This document shows, in pieces, positions 9,101 through 15,872 of a stretch of 64,000 nucleotides of DNA. The DNA is from Chloroflexia bacterium SDU3-3 (lineage in GTDB: Bacteria; Chloroflexota; Chloroflexia; Chloroflexales; Roseiflexaceae): assembly GCA_009268125.1 (NCBI GenBank), contig WBOU01000002.1, positions 1-64,000 of the forward strand. Direction: 5' to 3'. The notes below the pieces were generated by a model, which saw only the letters and a program-made list of their open reading frames with translations, was not told where the DNA came from and did not search any database. Every line of letters starts with the position of its first letter. Position 1 is the stretch's first letter. Both the position numbers and the translations under genes were made by a program.

Positions 9101-10392
9101 GTCGGATGTATTGCATCGCGGATGGCTGTCAGGGCCCCATCCCCCGAGGTGCCATACTCCAGATTCAGCCGCTGACCCTGGGCGTCAATATAGACCTGCA
9201 ATCGGCCATCCGCGCCAAACACATACCGCTCTTGGGTGCGATCAGTCTGGGTGTAGACCCCGGTGACGCTATCGTGGGCAAGCGTGCTATAGATACCCGC
9301 CAGACCTTGATAGGTGCCATCGCCGTTGGGTTGATAGCGATAGGTATTGCCCTTGGGCGAGATGATTTTGACAACGTTCTCGGTATTATTGGGGTCATCT
9401 TCCGGGATGAGTTTGATATTGTAGTCGTGCTGCCAGCCATTCCCCAGCAGCTCAGCTAACGTGCCGCTATTGCTGGTGTTGTAGCTGCGCGACCAGCTCA
9501 GCTTCGGGCCGGGCGACGAGACGGTGAGGTCGGTCGCGCCATACCAGAGGAAGCCGGTGCGGGTGTTGAACGGATCGCCTATGTTTGGCTGGGTTGCCTG
9601 GCAGGGGCATACTTCTTTGGTCTTATTCTGATCCTCAGGCATGTCGAGGATGCCGTATATTTGAGCCTCCACAATCATGGGGCCCCAATCATGGTCATCA
9701 TTGGGTGAAATATTGATCCGAATATATCGTGCTGTACGGTTATCAACCGTATCAACGGTATGTGTGCCGCTCGGTAATTTCTCAGCAACAATCACAACCG
9801 GATTCGCAGCATCTGATACCTCTTGGACCTCATACGGCAAAGGGTTTATATCGTAATTTGCCCAGAGAATATCAATCTTTGTAATTTTATACTCTCGACC
9901 CAGATCGACCTGCCAATAAACCGAGCCAGACTCATCATCGGCAGTTTTTGTTTTCGCAAATGATTGAGGAGGGAGCAGGCTAAAGGGAGCTTGCCAGTAG
10001 CTCTTAAAATCACCATCATTTGCCTGGCTACTAGGGAAACAAAATTGCTGTGAGCCATCAGGACTCCATTCCGAACAATCAGTGGCACGATTAGACGAGG
10101 TTGGTTTCCCACGCGCCAGCTCCTCCTCAGGGTTTTGCGCATCATTAGGCGTTTGAGAAAGAGCTATTGGCTGTGCTGCTTTCTGCAGCGCGGCGGGCCG
10201 GAACTGAGCAGGGGGTGCTGCGGATGCGGGGGCGGCATTCGCCATGGGCGACGCCTGGGGTGCAGAAGAGGCCGCCTGCGCGACCGCTGGGGCGTGCTGG
10301 GGCACACCAAACGAGAACACCATCGCCAGCAGCACAACACGGTGGACAAGCGCACGCAGGTGGCGCGCAGCCGCAGCAAAACGCAAAGACAT
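3163..10392 (-). CDS. Giant secreted RHS/YD-repeat protein with discoidin, FG-GAP block and C-terminal toxin-like tip
   Basis: 2409 aa. Order of parts: Sec signal peptide (1-40, hydrophobic core LLAMVFSFGV); F5/8-type discoidin domain (about 88-250, ARGKPTSSN...VYWQVDLGREYKITKIDI); DUF6531-type RHS entry domain (about 268-345, GDPFNTRTG, WSRSYNTS); many YD repeats (YDxxGR) to about 1545; an FG-GAP/VCBS block of repeated DxNxDGxxD motifs (about 1550-1882); more YD repeats; RHS core (DALGSVRGTLD near 2039, RARWYNAARGGF near 2075, NPLLYTDPAG near 2115). Beyond the core lie two Pro/Thr linkers, a Gly/Ala-rich hydrophobic segment (about 2200-2260) like a pre-toxin membrane module, and a ~100-aa tip with HSIVDHAGRHGF, a Tyr/Arg-rich centre and EFLIIRDGKIVTYGI. 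That pattern recalls BECR/colicin D-like RNase toxins (inference). From about 4125 to the gene end the DNA is AT-richer, as for an exchanged tip. GGGGAA lies upstream of ATG 10392. Likely a surface or secreted polymorphic toxin. Confidence 0.9.
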   Translation of the reverse strand: MSLRFAAAARHLRALVHRVVLLAMVFSFGVPQHAPAVAQAASSAPQASPMANAAPASAAPPAQFRPAALQKAAQPIALSQTPNDAQNPEEELARGKPTSSNRATDCSEWSPDGSQQFCFPSSQANDGDFKSYWQAPFSLLPPQSFAKTKTADDESGSVYWQVDLGREYKITKIDILWANYDINPLPYEVQEVSDAANPVVIVAEKLPSGTHTVDTVDNRTARYIRINISPNDDHDWGPMIVEAQIYGILDMPEDQNKTKEVCPCQATQPNIGDPFNTRTGFLWYGATDLTVSSPGPKLSWSRSYNTSNSGTLAELLGNGWQHDYNIKLIPEDDPNNTENVVKIISPKGNTYRYQPNGDGTYQGLAGIYSTLAHDSVTGVYTQTDRTQERYVFGADGRLQVYIDAQGQRLNLEYGTSGDGALTAIRDAIHPTRAITITYFGKVPGNTIVEPSPVGRIRTVSDGVRTISYSYLNGDLATFTNVMGRATSYSYQNHMLTTVTNALGQVEMSAEYDSYDPSGRVIHQVLQDGQDITAAYADDATTITTTAATGEQQVERYVYGEDNVVTAQYLNGVLVKGSDFDAHFAPGATTDANGNTSQTTYNAMGLPEASTNALGQTARTIYNAQNQPITMTDTLNRVSSFAYDTAHNLIRQTTNITTANPLGFTTVYTYNVRYPGKNWLEEQTSSTKVTTRYTYNDLGQITEATVGYGQPGSQTTAYEYDALGRRTMLISYKGTVWQRKDKTVYNADNTVAQSIQNYVDGVFDSAKPSEDLVTTYGYDLLGRQVWTRDVLGHVSASHYNAQGKVDWSVQNLVPLTLDSQGQPVFQPFAPAHPDQNVATLMGYDGFGRTSLVTQTGILTGTFNPQTLTFSAATTRVTKTEYDSLSRPVTTTLNYRPGLPASADTNVQMLSVYDNVGNTTWSRDALGRWTHTEYDALNRPITTTLNYENGNPLTVDAANRTWTNGTDTDMVQVTRYTADGQVDRTIENYVDGVFTTTEPITDRVTLYQYDTLGRSAGTTQNYDPTQSTATDTNRTSATAYDAVTGRMVAQRDALGRWTRQEYDDLGRVVATIQNCRDAAGNPSATSCAPFSASRPDRNVKTTTSYDAFGRVDATADPLGVASHSDYDILGRVVASTQNYVPGGAVDSTTNITSRTGYNALGQTTVVTDALGAVTRMAYDGLGQTSVITDSLGHVTRQGADGTGAQRWSKAADGVISITQVDGLGRVVATIANYQDGAVAANEPADTDLISRTVYDRAGRALQEIDAAGVVKAYTYDLNDRLVAVTENVASSTCAHAPCNVVTRYAYDRAGNHTKVTDARGIVTRTMAYNAASELVSQRDGLGYETRYTYDRGGRLVGKVDPRGGDYSLTYAYDERDRQTGIAAGSSAKLSPISMAYDARGTRTSMTDGTGTTSFVPDALGRITEITAPSTGKVGYGYTALGQRRELTYPDGTKVTYTYTSSGQLYQVLNGTATLATYGYDATGRAKTFSRANGVTTSYDYDSVGRLKQSTTASTAKGTLAQFGYTLDRTGNRTAASEQLGSTLPITTSNVLTYTTNLNPQSLVTQDMNGDGARDVVVANAGNNTVQIFLNQGEGTLGAPSSQATNYNPRALVVGDFNEDGKVDVATASAGSNGVSILLGNGNGTLQAKQLIATGSDTYSIAAGDLNGDGHLDLVAANKGANTVSVLLGAGTGAFTVTSYTTGAEPRDVALADLNHDGHLDLAFVAYGARTMNVWLGAGNGTFASAQSYATGISPISIAVGDLNNDTHPDIAVALFGDTYTQVFLGAGNGTFTEAAHIPTAINNRRVVIADVTNDQVPDISTVIANNTTSWLQVYRGKGDGTFSADVKVSDVPNIFDLQLADMNADGLKDFVYINYLTYQLKVLRQQPSAARTIAYAYDGLGRLTGADASTGADYTYSYDLAGNRTDGGKTYNAANQLVGATYDAAGNLTSDGTTSYTYDALSRLSAQGTTTFDYNADGVLVAQASGGATTRYAQDLAAPLSQVLQVGATDYVYGAGRIAALGGTSYTWYAADALGSVRGTLDAAGDLHSLVSYDPWGQVESGTAPTFGFTGELQQGDQVYLRARWYNAARGGFDVARWSPRESFDEQPYSHNVYAYALGNPLLYTDPAGTCVLPDGTPCPSPADTPVPPTPAPTPTPRPVPNNPGGSDLGDGNQCLAGFFKQLSLNATWGLNPAAQVADGESVAMTVCRAVGDVGSMIWGSAEWFGGGTAAAGGVVVCAGGVTCFVGGPMAVVGAGIAAHGGVMATQGTWRLVSTISCAMMDSGGGGSGGGDDPAPAPTPAPTPEPSIDPWEQRLFKPDYNEQQIREIQERMQHWDRSSYDSVAHSIVDHAGRHGFGDNFLEYLRRADRFNTRGARRTPLDWQTIRYNKGNGEFLIIRDGKIVTYGINELR

Positions 10393-10453
10393 AGAGTTCC
10401 CCGCTCAGAAAAAACGCACAGCAACGCTTGGCGTGCGCCTTAGCATTATGTAG

Positions 10454-10482
10454 ATATAATCAGTGTTTATGGTGTGAAACAA
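10454..10482 (-). promoter_or_regulatory. Candidate promoter of the RHS gene
   Basis: Minus strand: -35 TTGTTT (10477-10482), 17-nt spacer, -10 TTATAT (10454-10459), giving a leader of about 55 nt to ATG 10392. The surrounding 10393-10640 is AT-rich and non-coding, and otherwise shows nothing recognisable. Confidence 0.45.
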
Positions 10483-10639
10483 TTGCTATCATAAAATACC
10501 ATGTGAACATTGTCAATGGTATGATCTATTAAAAGAAGACAACAATAGAAATACATCAGCGCTTATTAACCTAAAATACATATAATATACTCTATTATCT
10601 TGAAATTACTGCTATTGGTTAAAATGTTTAAACCAATAC

Positions 10640-10674
10640 AAAACAAAAGAATCCCCCTGGCATACACCAGGGGG
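10640..10674 (-). terminator. Terminator of the efflux operon
   Basis: Stem CCCCCTGG / CCAGGGGG (10653-10660 and 10667-10674) with a 6-nt loop, followed on the minus strand by ATTCTTTTGTTTT. It is 33 nt beyond the stop of the MFS gene. Confidence 0.8.
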
Positions 10675-10706
10675 ACATTTGCCCAACGAGCCTATAGCGA
10701 GCAGCG

Positions 10707-12287
10707 CTACTCCATCACCATCTCGGCTGAGCCACTGTGGCCGCGCGGGTTGCCGACGAACAGCGAGAGCACCACCGCCACCGCCGCAAACACCGTGATC
10801 AGCAGCAGCGCGTCGCGGTAGGCCATGATCGAGGCCTGGAGCTGCATCTGGCCCACCAGCTGCTTCACCACCAGCGCCTGGGTCTTCAGGGTATTCTCGC
10901 CGCGCAGCGCCGCCGCCGAGACCGCGTTGCGCACGTAGAAGTACATCGGCGAGGATGGGTTGGTGGTCTCGGCCAGGTGCGCGAAGTGCGGCTTGGCCTG
11001 ATCCTGCACATAGGTGGCCAGGAACGAGGTGCTGAACGCCGAGGCCACCTGCCGCATCAGGTTGAAGAACGACGAGGCGCGCGCCAGCTTCTGCGGCGGG
11101 ATATCGCTCAGCGCGATCACGTTGGCGGGCTGGTTGCTGAAGCCCATGCCGATGCTGCGCGCCACCAGCCAGAGCTGGAGCGTGAGCGTGGGCGTGGTGA
11201 GCGTGAGGTGGGTGAGCAGCCAGCCAGCCAGTGTCAGCGTGGCCAAACCGATCACAATCGCCACCTTCGGCCCGAAGCGGTCCACCACCTGCCCCGAGAG
11301 CGGCAGCGCGATCACGGTGATCAGCGAGGATGGCAGCAGCACCAGGCCCGACTGGATGGGCGTAAGGCCGCGCAGGCTCTGAAGATAGATCGGCACCAGA
11401 AAGAGCGCGCCGAAGAGAGCAAAGGTAATGATCCAGGTGATCAGGTTGGCGCTGGTCCAGTTCCAGCTTTTGAACAGCGAGAAATCGAGCAGCGGGTCTG
11501 CCGAGCGCAGCTCGAAGAAGATCAGCAGCACTAGGCAGATCGTGCCAAACACGCTGAACCCAACGACCTTGGTCGACCCCCAGCCGTCGCTGGCCGCCTC
11601 GCCTATACCGTAGACCAGCGATGCGAAGGCTAGGGTCGAGAGCAGCACGCCGGGAAGGTCGATCTTGGCGTTCGCGTTGACGTTATCGTTGCGCAGGATG
11701 GTAGCGCACATGAACACGCCAAGGATGCCGACCGGCACATTGATATAGAAGATCAGCCGCCAGTCGGTGTACTCCACGATGTAGCCGCCAAGCGTGGGGC
11801 CGAAGGCCGGGGCCAGCAGCACCGGGATGCCGATGGTGGCTGCCGCCAGGCCACGCTGCGAGGGCGGGAACACCGCGTAGACCTGGGCGAGGCCCAGCGG
11901 CATCAGCGCGCCGCCGCCCAGGCCCTGGAGCACGCGGAAGAAGATCATGCTGCCCAGGCTCCACGAGAGGCCGCACAGCATAGATGCGATGGTAAACAGG
12001 CCCAGCGATATGATATAGATCCACTTGGTGCCGTAGCGATCAGCCAGGTAGCCGAAGATCGGGATGCTGACGGTCTGCGCCAGGGTGTAGGCCGTGATGA
12101 TCCACTGTGCATCGGCCAGGGTTGCGCCGAACACAGCCTGGAACTTGGCCATAGCGATATTGACGATCGTGGCGTCAAGCACGGCCATAAACAGGCCGAA
12201 GATCACCGAGATCGAGACCAGCCACTTATAGTCAAGGCTCTGGAAGCGCTCGACGAACGAGCGCCTCGGAGTTGTCGCGCTACTCAT
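10707..12287 (-). CDS. DHA2-family MFS drug efflux transporter (EmrB/QacA type)
   Basis: A 526-aa integral membrane protein, the length usual for 14-span DHA2 pumps that export drugs by proton antiport. Family motifs are clear: D1 LDATIVNIAM in span 1, motif A GYLADRYGTKW between spans 2 and 3, the R-x-x-Q-G-x-G-G of span 4 (FRVLQGLGGGALMP), and antiporter motif C in span 5 (LLAPAFGPTLGGYIVE) followed by WRLIFYINVPVG. A repeat of motif A (GQVVDRFGPKVAI) occurs after span 8. The gene follows two HlyD-type adaptor genes on the same strand with an 11-nt gap, so the three probably form one pump. AGGA lies before ATG 12287. Substrate cannot be predicted. The terminator follows directly. Confidence 0.93.
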   Translation of the reverse strand: MSSATTPRRSFVERFQSLDYKWLVSISVIFGLFMAVLDATIVNIAMAKFQAVFGATLADAQWIITAYTLAQTVSIPIFGYLADRYGTKWIYIISLGLFTIASMLCGLSWSLGSMIFFRVLQGLGGGALMPLGLAQVYAVFPPSQRGLAAATIGIPVLLAPAFGPTLGGYIVEYTDWRLIFYINVPVGILGVFMCATILRNDNVNANAKIDLPGVLLSTLAFASLVYGIGEAASDGWGSTKVVGFSVFGTICLVLLIFFELRSADPLLDFSLFKSWNWTSANLITWIITFALFGALFLVPIYLQSLRGLTPIQSGLVLLPSSLITVIALPLSGQVVDRFGPKVAIVIGLATLTLAGWLLTHLTLTTPTLTLQLWLVARSIGMGFSNQPANVIALSDIPPQKLARASSFFNLMRQVASAFSTSFLATYVQDQAKPHFAHLAETTNPSSPMYFYVRNAVSAAALRGENTLKTQALVVKQLVGQMQLQASIMAYRDALLLITVFAAVAVVLSLFVGNPRGHSGSAEMVME

Positions 12288-12297
12288 CGCGTCCTGC

Positions 12298-13803
12298 CTA
12301 TTCGGTCGGAAGATCGACCACTACCTGCATGCCGGGGTGCAGCTTGCTCTGGGGGTCAAGCTCGATCCGCGTGAGGAACGAGCGCCCGCCGCCCTGCACC
12401 GTCGCCTCGGGCGCGATGGAGACCACCTTGCCGGTGTAGGTGATGTCGGGGGTCGAGTCGACGTGGACGGTGGCCTGCTGGCCCACCGAGACGCGCTGGA
12501 TGTCCACATCGCTCACCTGCACCTCCACCTTCAGGGTGCTCTGGTCGAGCATGCGGATGGCTGCGCTGCCGCCTGCGGTGCTGGCGTCGGATGGGTCCAC
12601 GTTCACCTGGGCGATGGTGCCATCGTAGGGGGCGCGGATCTCGGCGTAGGAGCGGCTGAGCTGGGCCTGCTTGAGCGCCGACTCGGCCTGGCGCACATTG
12701 GCCTCGGCCACCGCCACGGCGGCGTCGGCGGCGGCCACACCAGCCTCGGTCTTGGCCTTGTCGGATGGGCGCGGGTCGGGCTGCAGGTTGGCCAGGTTGG
12801 CCTGGGCCAGCGCCAGGTTGGCCCGCGCGCTGGCGGCGCTGTCCTGGTCGGCGGGCATATCGACCTTGGCCAGGGCGGCCTGGGCCTGCGTCACCTGCTG
12901 CTCGGCGGTCTGCACGCCCACGACCTCGGCCTGGCGGGCCTGCTCGGCATCGATCCTGGCCTGCTCCAGCTTCTGCTCGGCCTGGTGCATGGCGGCCTCG
13001 GCCTGCACGTAGGCGGCGTAGTACTGCTGGCGCTGCGACTCGGAGACTTTGTTCGGCGACTTCTTGCCGGTGGTGGGGCTGACAGTGTCGGGCGTCACCG
13101 GGTTCTTGCCGGTATCTTGGATGAAATCCCAGTTGCTCTTGGCGCTGGCGTAGGCGGCCTGGGCCTGCTGCAGGGCCAGAGCGTACTGGTCGACAGCGGC
13201 CTCGGCAGAGGTCTTGGCGCGCGAGAGCTTGTCCTTGGTGGACTGCAGCGTGTCCTGCGAGGCGGTGAGCCCGGCCTGGGCGCTGACCACGTTCTGGCTC
13301 TGGCCGGTCTGGGCCTGCTTGAGCGCGATCTGCGCGGCCTGCACCTGGGCCTTGGCGGCCTGCACTTGGGCGGGCTTGGGCGGATCGTTCAGGGCCGACT
13401 GCTGGGCCTTGGCCACCTGCTGCTGAGCCTGGGCGGCCTGCACCTGGGCCTGGGCCACCTCCAGCGCGGCCTGGGCCTGGGCCACCTTCTCATCGAAGCT
13501 GCGGGTGTCCAGCACGGCCAGCAGCTGATCTTTTTTCACCTGGTCGCCCTCCTTCACCAGCACTTGGGCGACGGTGCCCGCCACCTGGAAGTTCAGGTTG
13601 GCATCCTGGGCGGCCTTCACCTCGCCGATCAGGCTGATGCCCGAGCTGAGGCCAAGGCTGGGGGCAGGCGCTGCGATGGCGGTGGCGCTGGGCTGGCGCG
13701 CCGGTGCCGATGTGGCGACATTTGCGCCGCATGCGGCCAGCTGGGTGGAAAGAGCGCCAGCCAGCACCGCCACGGCTATCTGCTTCTTGGGTGCGCGATT
13801 CAT
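12298..13803 (-). CDS. HlyD-family adaptor lipoprotein with long coiled-coil hairpin
   Basis: 501 aa. An N-terminal lipoprotein signal ends in the lipobox LAAC (Cys25), so the protein is probably lipid-anchored outside the membrane. Residues about 55-95 form the first half of a lipoyl/barrel-sandwich domain (VAQVLVKEGDQVKKDQLLA, LDTRSFDEKVAQAQAALEVA). Residues about 100-370 are Ala/Gln/Lys-rich heptad sequence, an unusually long coiled-coil hairpin. The second half-lipoyl (RAPYDGTIAQVNVDPSDAST) and a beta-barrel (LKVEVQVSDVDIQRVSVGQ) follow. It is the periplasmic/exofacial adaptor for the adjacent MFS pump. It lies 15 nt downstream of a second HlyD gene and 10 nt before the MFS gene. Two adaptors of different architecture in one operon are less common than one. 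Confidence 0.9.
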   Translation of the reverse strand: MNRAPKKQIAVAVLAGALSTQLAACGANVATSAPARQPSATAIAAPAPSLGLSSGISLIGEVKAAQDANLNFQVAGTVAQVLVKEGDQVKKDQLLAVLDTRSFDEKVAQAQAALEVAQAQVQAAQAQQQVAKAQQSALNDPPKPAQVQAAKAQVQAAQIALKQAQTGQSQNVVSAQAGLTASQDTLQSTKDKLSRAKTSAEAAVDQYALALQQAQAAYASAKSNWDFIQDTGKNPVTPDTVSPTTGKKSPNKVSESQRQQYYAAYVQAEAAMHQAEQKLEQARIDAEQARQAEVVGVQTAEQQVTQAQAALAKVDMPADQDSAASARANLALAQANLANLQPDPRPSDKAKTEAGVAAADAAVAVAEANVRQAESALKQAQLSRSYAEIRAPYDGTIAQVNVDPSDASTAGGSAAIRMLDQSTLKVEVQVSDVDIQRVSVGQQATVHVDSTPDITYTGKVVSIAPEATVQGGGRSFLTRIELDPQSKLHPGMQVVVDLPTE

Positions 13804-13818
13804 CTTCTTCTATGCTCC

Positions 13819-14514
13819 TTACGCGGTGCGGATGCGCACGAACGCGTTCTCGCCAGGGTACAGCAGGGTGTTCTCGGTCGAGCCGATGTCGATGTGCACC
13901 TCCACGCGCTGGGTCACCTTGGTGAAGTTGCCGTTGGCGCGGTCGCTGGATGGGATGAGCGCGAAGGTGCTGGCGGCGGCGGGCAACACCTCGCTGACGG
14001 TGCCGACATAGACCTGGCCGCCGGTCGCATCCACCGTCACCTCGACCTGCTGGCCGGTGTGGACCTTGTGGATGGATGTCTCATCGATATAAGCGGTAAT
14101 GTGCATAGCGCTGAGGTTGGCCACGTAGGCCAGGCTCTGGCCCTGGCTCACCACTTGGCCCTCTTTGCCATCGACGCGCAGGATGGTGCCGTCGATCGGC
14201 GCGGTGACATTGATGTAGGCCGAGCCGCTGGCGGGCTTGACGGTGCCGAGCACCTGCCCGGCGCGCACCGCGTCGCCCGGCCTGATGCGCCAGATCGTGA
14301 GCGTGCCCGAGCCAAGCGGGGCGACCGAGACCATGTTCGAGTCGACCATGGCGTCCTCGGTGGTGACATAGAGCGTCGAATCTTGCCAGTAGCGGAAGCC
14401 GAAGAACGCGGCGGCGATGACCACGGCTCCAAGCACAATGCCGATCACCAGCCGCCGCCCCGAGGCAGCTGGCCGCGCACTGGCTGCAGTGGGCGCAGAA
14501 GTTTCTGCCGACAT
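13819..14514 (-). CDS. HlyD-family secretion adaptor, membrane-anchored, short form
   Basis: 231 aa starting MSAETSAP; ATG 14514 has GGAGAA 9 nt upstream, and a longer frame upstream lacks a site and overlaps the previous terminator. A single membrane span (about 22-41, LVIGIVLGAVVIAAAFFGF) is followed by an EmrA-like opening (TLYVTTEDAMVDSNMVSVAPLGSGTL), a barrel-sandwich/lipoyl module (VTAPIDGTILRVDGKEGQVVSQGQ) and a C-terminal beta-barrel (ITAYIDETSIHKVHTGQQVEVTVDATGG). It lacks the coiled-coil hairpin of normal EmrA/HlyD proteins, which the next gene has in excess. First gene of the three-gene efflux operon. Function as an efflux adaptor is by family; division of labour with the second adaptor is inference. 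Confidence 0.88.
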   Translation of the reverse strand: MSAETSAPTAASARPAASGRRLVIGIVLGAVVIAAAFFGFRYWQDSTLYVTTEDAMVDSNMVSVAPLGSGTLTIWRIRPGDAVRAGQVLGTVKPASGSAYINVTAPIDGTILRVDGKEGQVVSQGQSLAYVANLSAMHITAYIDETSIHKVHTGQQVEVTVDATGGQVYVGTVSEVLPAAASTFALIPSSDRANGNFTKVTQRVEVHIDIGSTENTLLYPGENAFVRIRTA

Positions 14515-14550
14515 GAATGGGGTTCTCCTTTTCGTATCTCTGCATTGCAA

Positions 14551-14607
14551 AGGGACAAACAAAAGCCCAAGACACAGGCTCGCAGCGCACTTCCTTGTGT
14601 CTCGGGC
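14551..14607 (-). terminator. Terminator between the ABC ATPase and the efflux operon
   Basis: Near-perfect stem GCCCAAGACACAGG (14565-14578) with CCTTGTGTCTCGGGC (14593-14607), one mismatch and one bulge, followed on the minus strand by TTTTGTTTGTCC. It begins 16 nt after the ATPase stop and suggests that the ATPase and the efflux genes are separate units. Confidence 0.7.
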
Positions 14608-14622
14608 GTGAAGGGTTTTCTG

Positions 14623-15588
14623 TTAGGCGATATAGTCCATGGGCAGGCAGCGTTCTGCATACGCAGCCGACGTGCGGCGGGCCAGGTACTCCCCGAGGCG
14701 CGCGGCATCCATGGGGGTGGACCGCACCGACACCAGGGTGAGGCCCAGGCTATAGATCTTGTTCAGAATGCCGTTGAGCGACACCTGATCGACCAGTATG
14801 CCCGAGAGCGTGGTCATGCCGGACTCGTGGTGGATGGCTAGGCCGCTCAGGCGCTCGGACCAGCGCGGCTCGACGTAGCCGCGCACCACGATGGTGTACC
14901 AGCCAAGCTCTGCCGCCTCGGCAAGCTCGGCGCTCGACAGCTGGGCCACCAGACGCCCCGCGTCAAGCAGCGCGTAGCGGTCGCAGAGCCGCCGCGCCAG
15001 ATCGAGCCGGGCGGTGGCCAGCACCACCGTGCTGGCGGCGCTGCGGGCGTGCTCGGCGATCTGACCCTGCAGGGTCTGCGCCGCCGCCGGGGCCAGACCG
15101 GCCCCCGGCTCATCCAGCAGCAGGATGGGCGGGCTGGCCGCCAGCGCGCGCACCACGCCCACGGCGTGCCGCAGCGCCGCCGAGAGCCTGCCCATGCGCT
15201 CGCGCCGCCGCCGCCACAGCCCCAGCGAGCGCAGCATGCGCTCGGCCTGCGCGCCGGAGACCTGGGCGTCGGCGGATACATAGTCGAGCAGCTTGGGGTC
15301 GCCCTCGGGGCGGGCGGCGGGCAGCAGGGCCGCCCGAACACCCGCCAGCGCTTGGTCGCGCCGCGCGGCCAGATCCACGCCGCCCAGCACCACGCTGCCC
15401 GACTCGACCGGCAGGCTGCCCGCCAGCACCTGCAGCAGGGCGCTCTTGCCCACATGCGCCCCGCCCAGGATACCGAACACCTGGCCCACCGGGATGGCCA
15501 GCGAGACATGGTGCAGCGCCGCCGTTGGGGTGGCAGCCAGCGACGTGGAGAGCCTGCATATTTCTACAGCCAAAGAGACAGGGTCCAT
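14623..15588 (-). CDS. Degenerate ABC-transporter ATP-binding protein
   Basis: 321 aa, starting at MDPVSLAVEI (ATG 15588). The Walker A loop GGAHVGKS (about 42-49) and Walker B ILLLDEPGAGLAP are intact. The ABC signature, normally LSGGQ, reads LSAAL, and the H-loop (normally ATHxxxE) reads ATARLDLA without the catalytic His. The C-terminal ~110 residues resemble the DrrA/NatA-type extension. No membrane subunit is adjacent. By family knowledge, loss of signature and switch His usually abolishes normal hydrolysis, so this may be a regulatory or decaying ABC protein. It faces a MalT-like regulator across a ~285-bp intergenic region. A terminator separates it from the efflux operon downstream. 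Confidence 0.8.
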   Translation of the reverse strand: MDPVSLAVEICRLSTSLAATPTAALHHVSLAIPVGQVFGILGGAHVGKSALLQVLAGSLPVESGSVVLGGVDLAARRDQALAGVRAALLPAARPEGDPKLLDYVSADAQVSGAQAERMLRSLGLWRRRRERMGRLSAALRHAVGVVRALAASPPILLLDEPGAGLAPAAAQTLQGQIAEHARSAASTVVLATARLDLARRLCDRYALLDAGRLVAQLSSAELAEAAELGWYTIVVRGYVEPRWSERLSGLAIHHESGMTTLSGILVDQVSLNGILNKIYSLGLTLVSVRSTPMDAARLGEYLARRTSAAYAERCLPMDYIA

Positions 15589-15872
15589 AAAGAGCGCCCG
15601 TAGTGTTATAATTCGCCCGTGTATGCTGCGGCCTGCCGACAGGGCGGGGCCTGACAGCATACTGTGTTTTCGGGCGCACATTCCGAGCGCGGCCCGGCGC
15701 AGATCGCCCGCGCACAGGAACTATACCCAGGTTCCAGCGCGCCGACATGGCCCAAACGATACATGTTGTGGTTGATCTTGGCCAGGGCGGGCGCGGCGAA
15801 AAGATGTACACCTTTTTTGCCAGAGCGGCGCGAGGTACATCGCGCTGCGCGGCCCAGGATGAGAACGGCACT

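Noticed and set aside
12337-14841. An 834-aa plus-strand frame antisense to the HlyD genes
   Set aside because: It mirrors the Ala/Gln-rich coiled coil of the minus-strand adaptors; composition is Gly/Leu/His-rich and matches no family.
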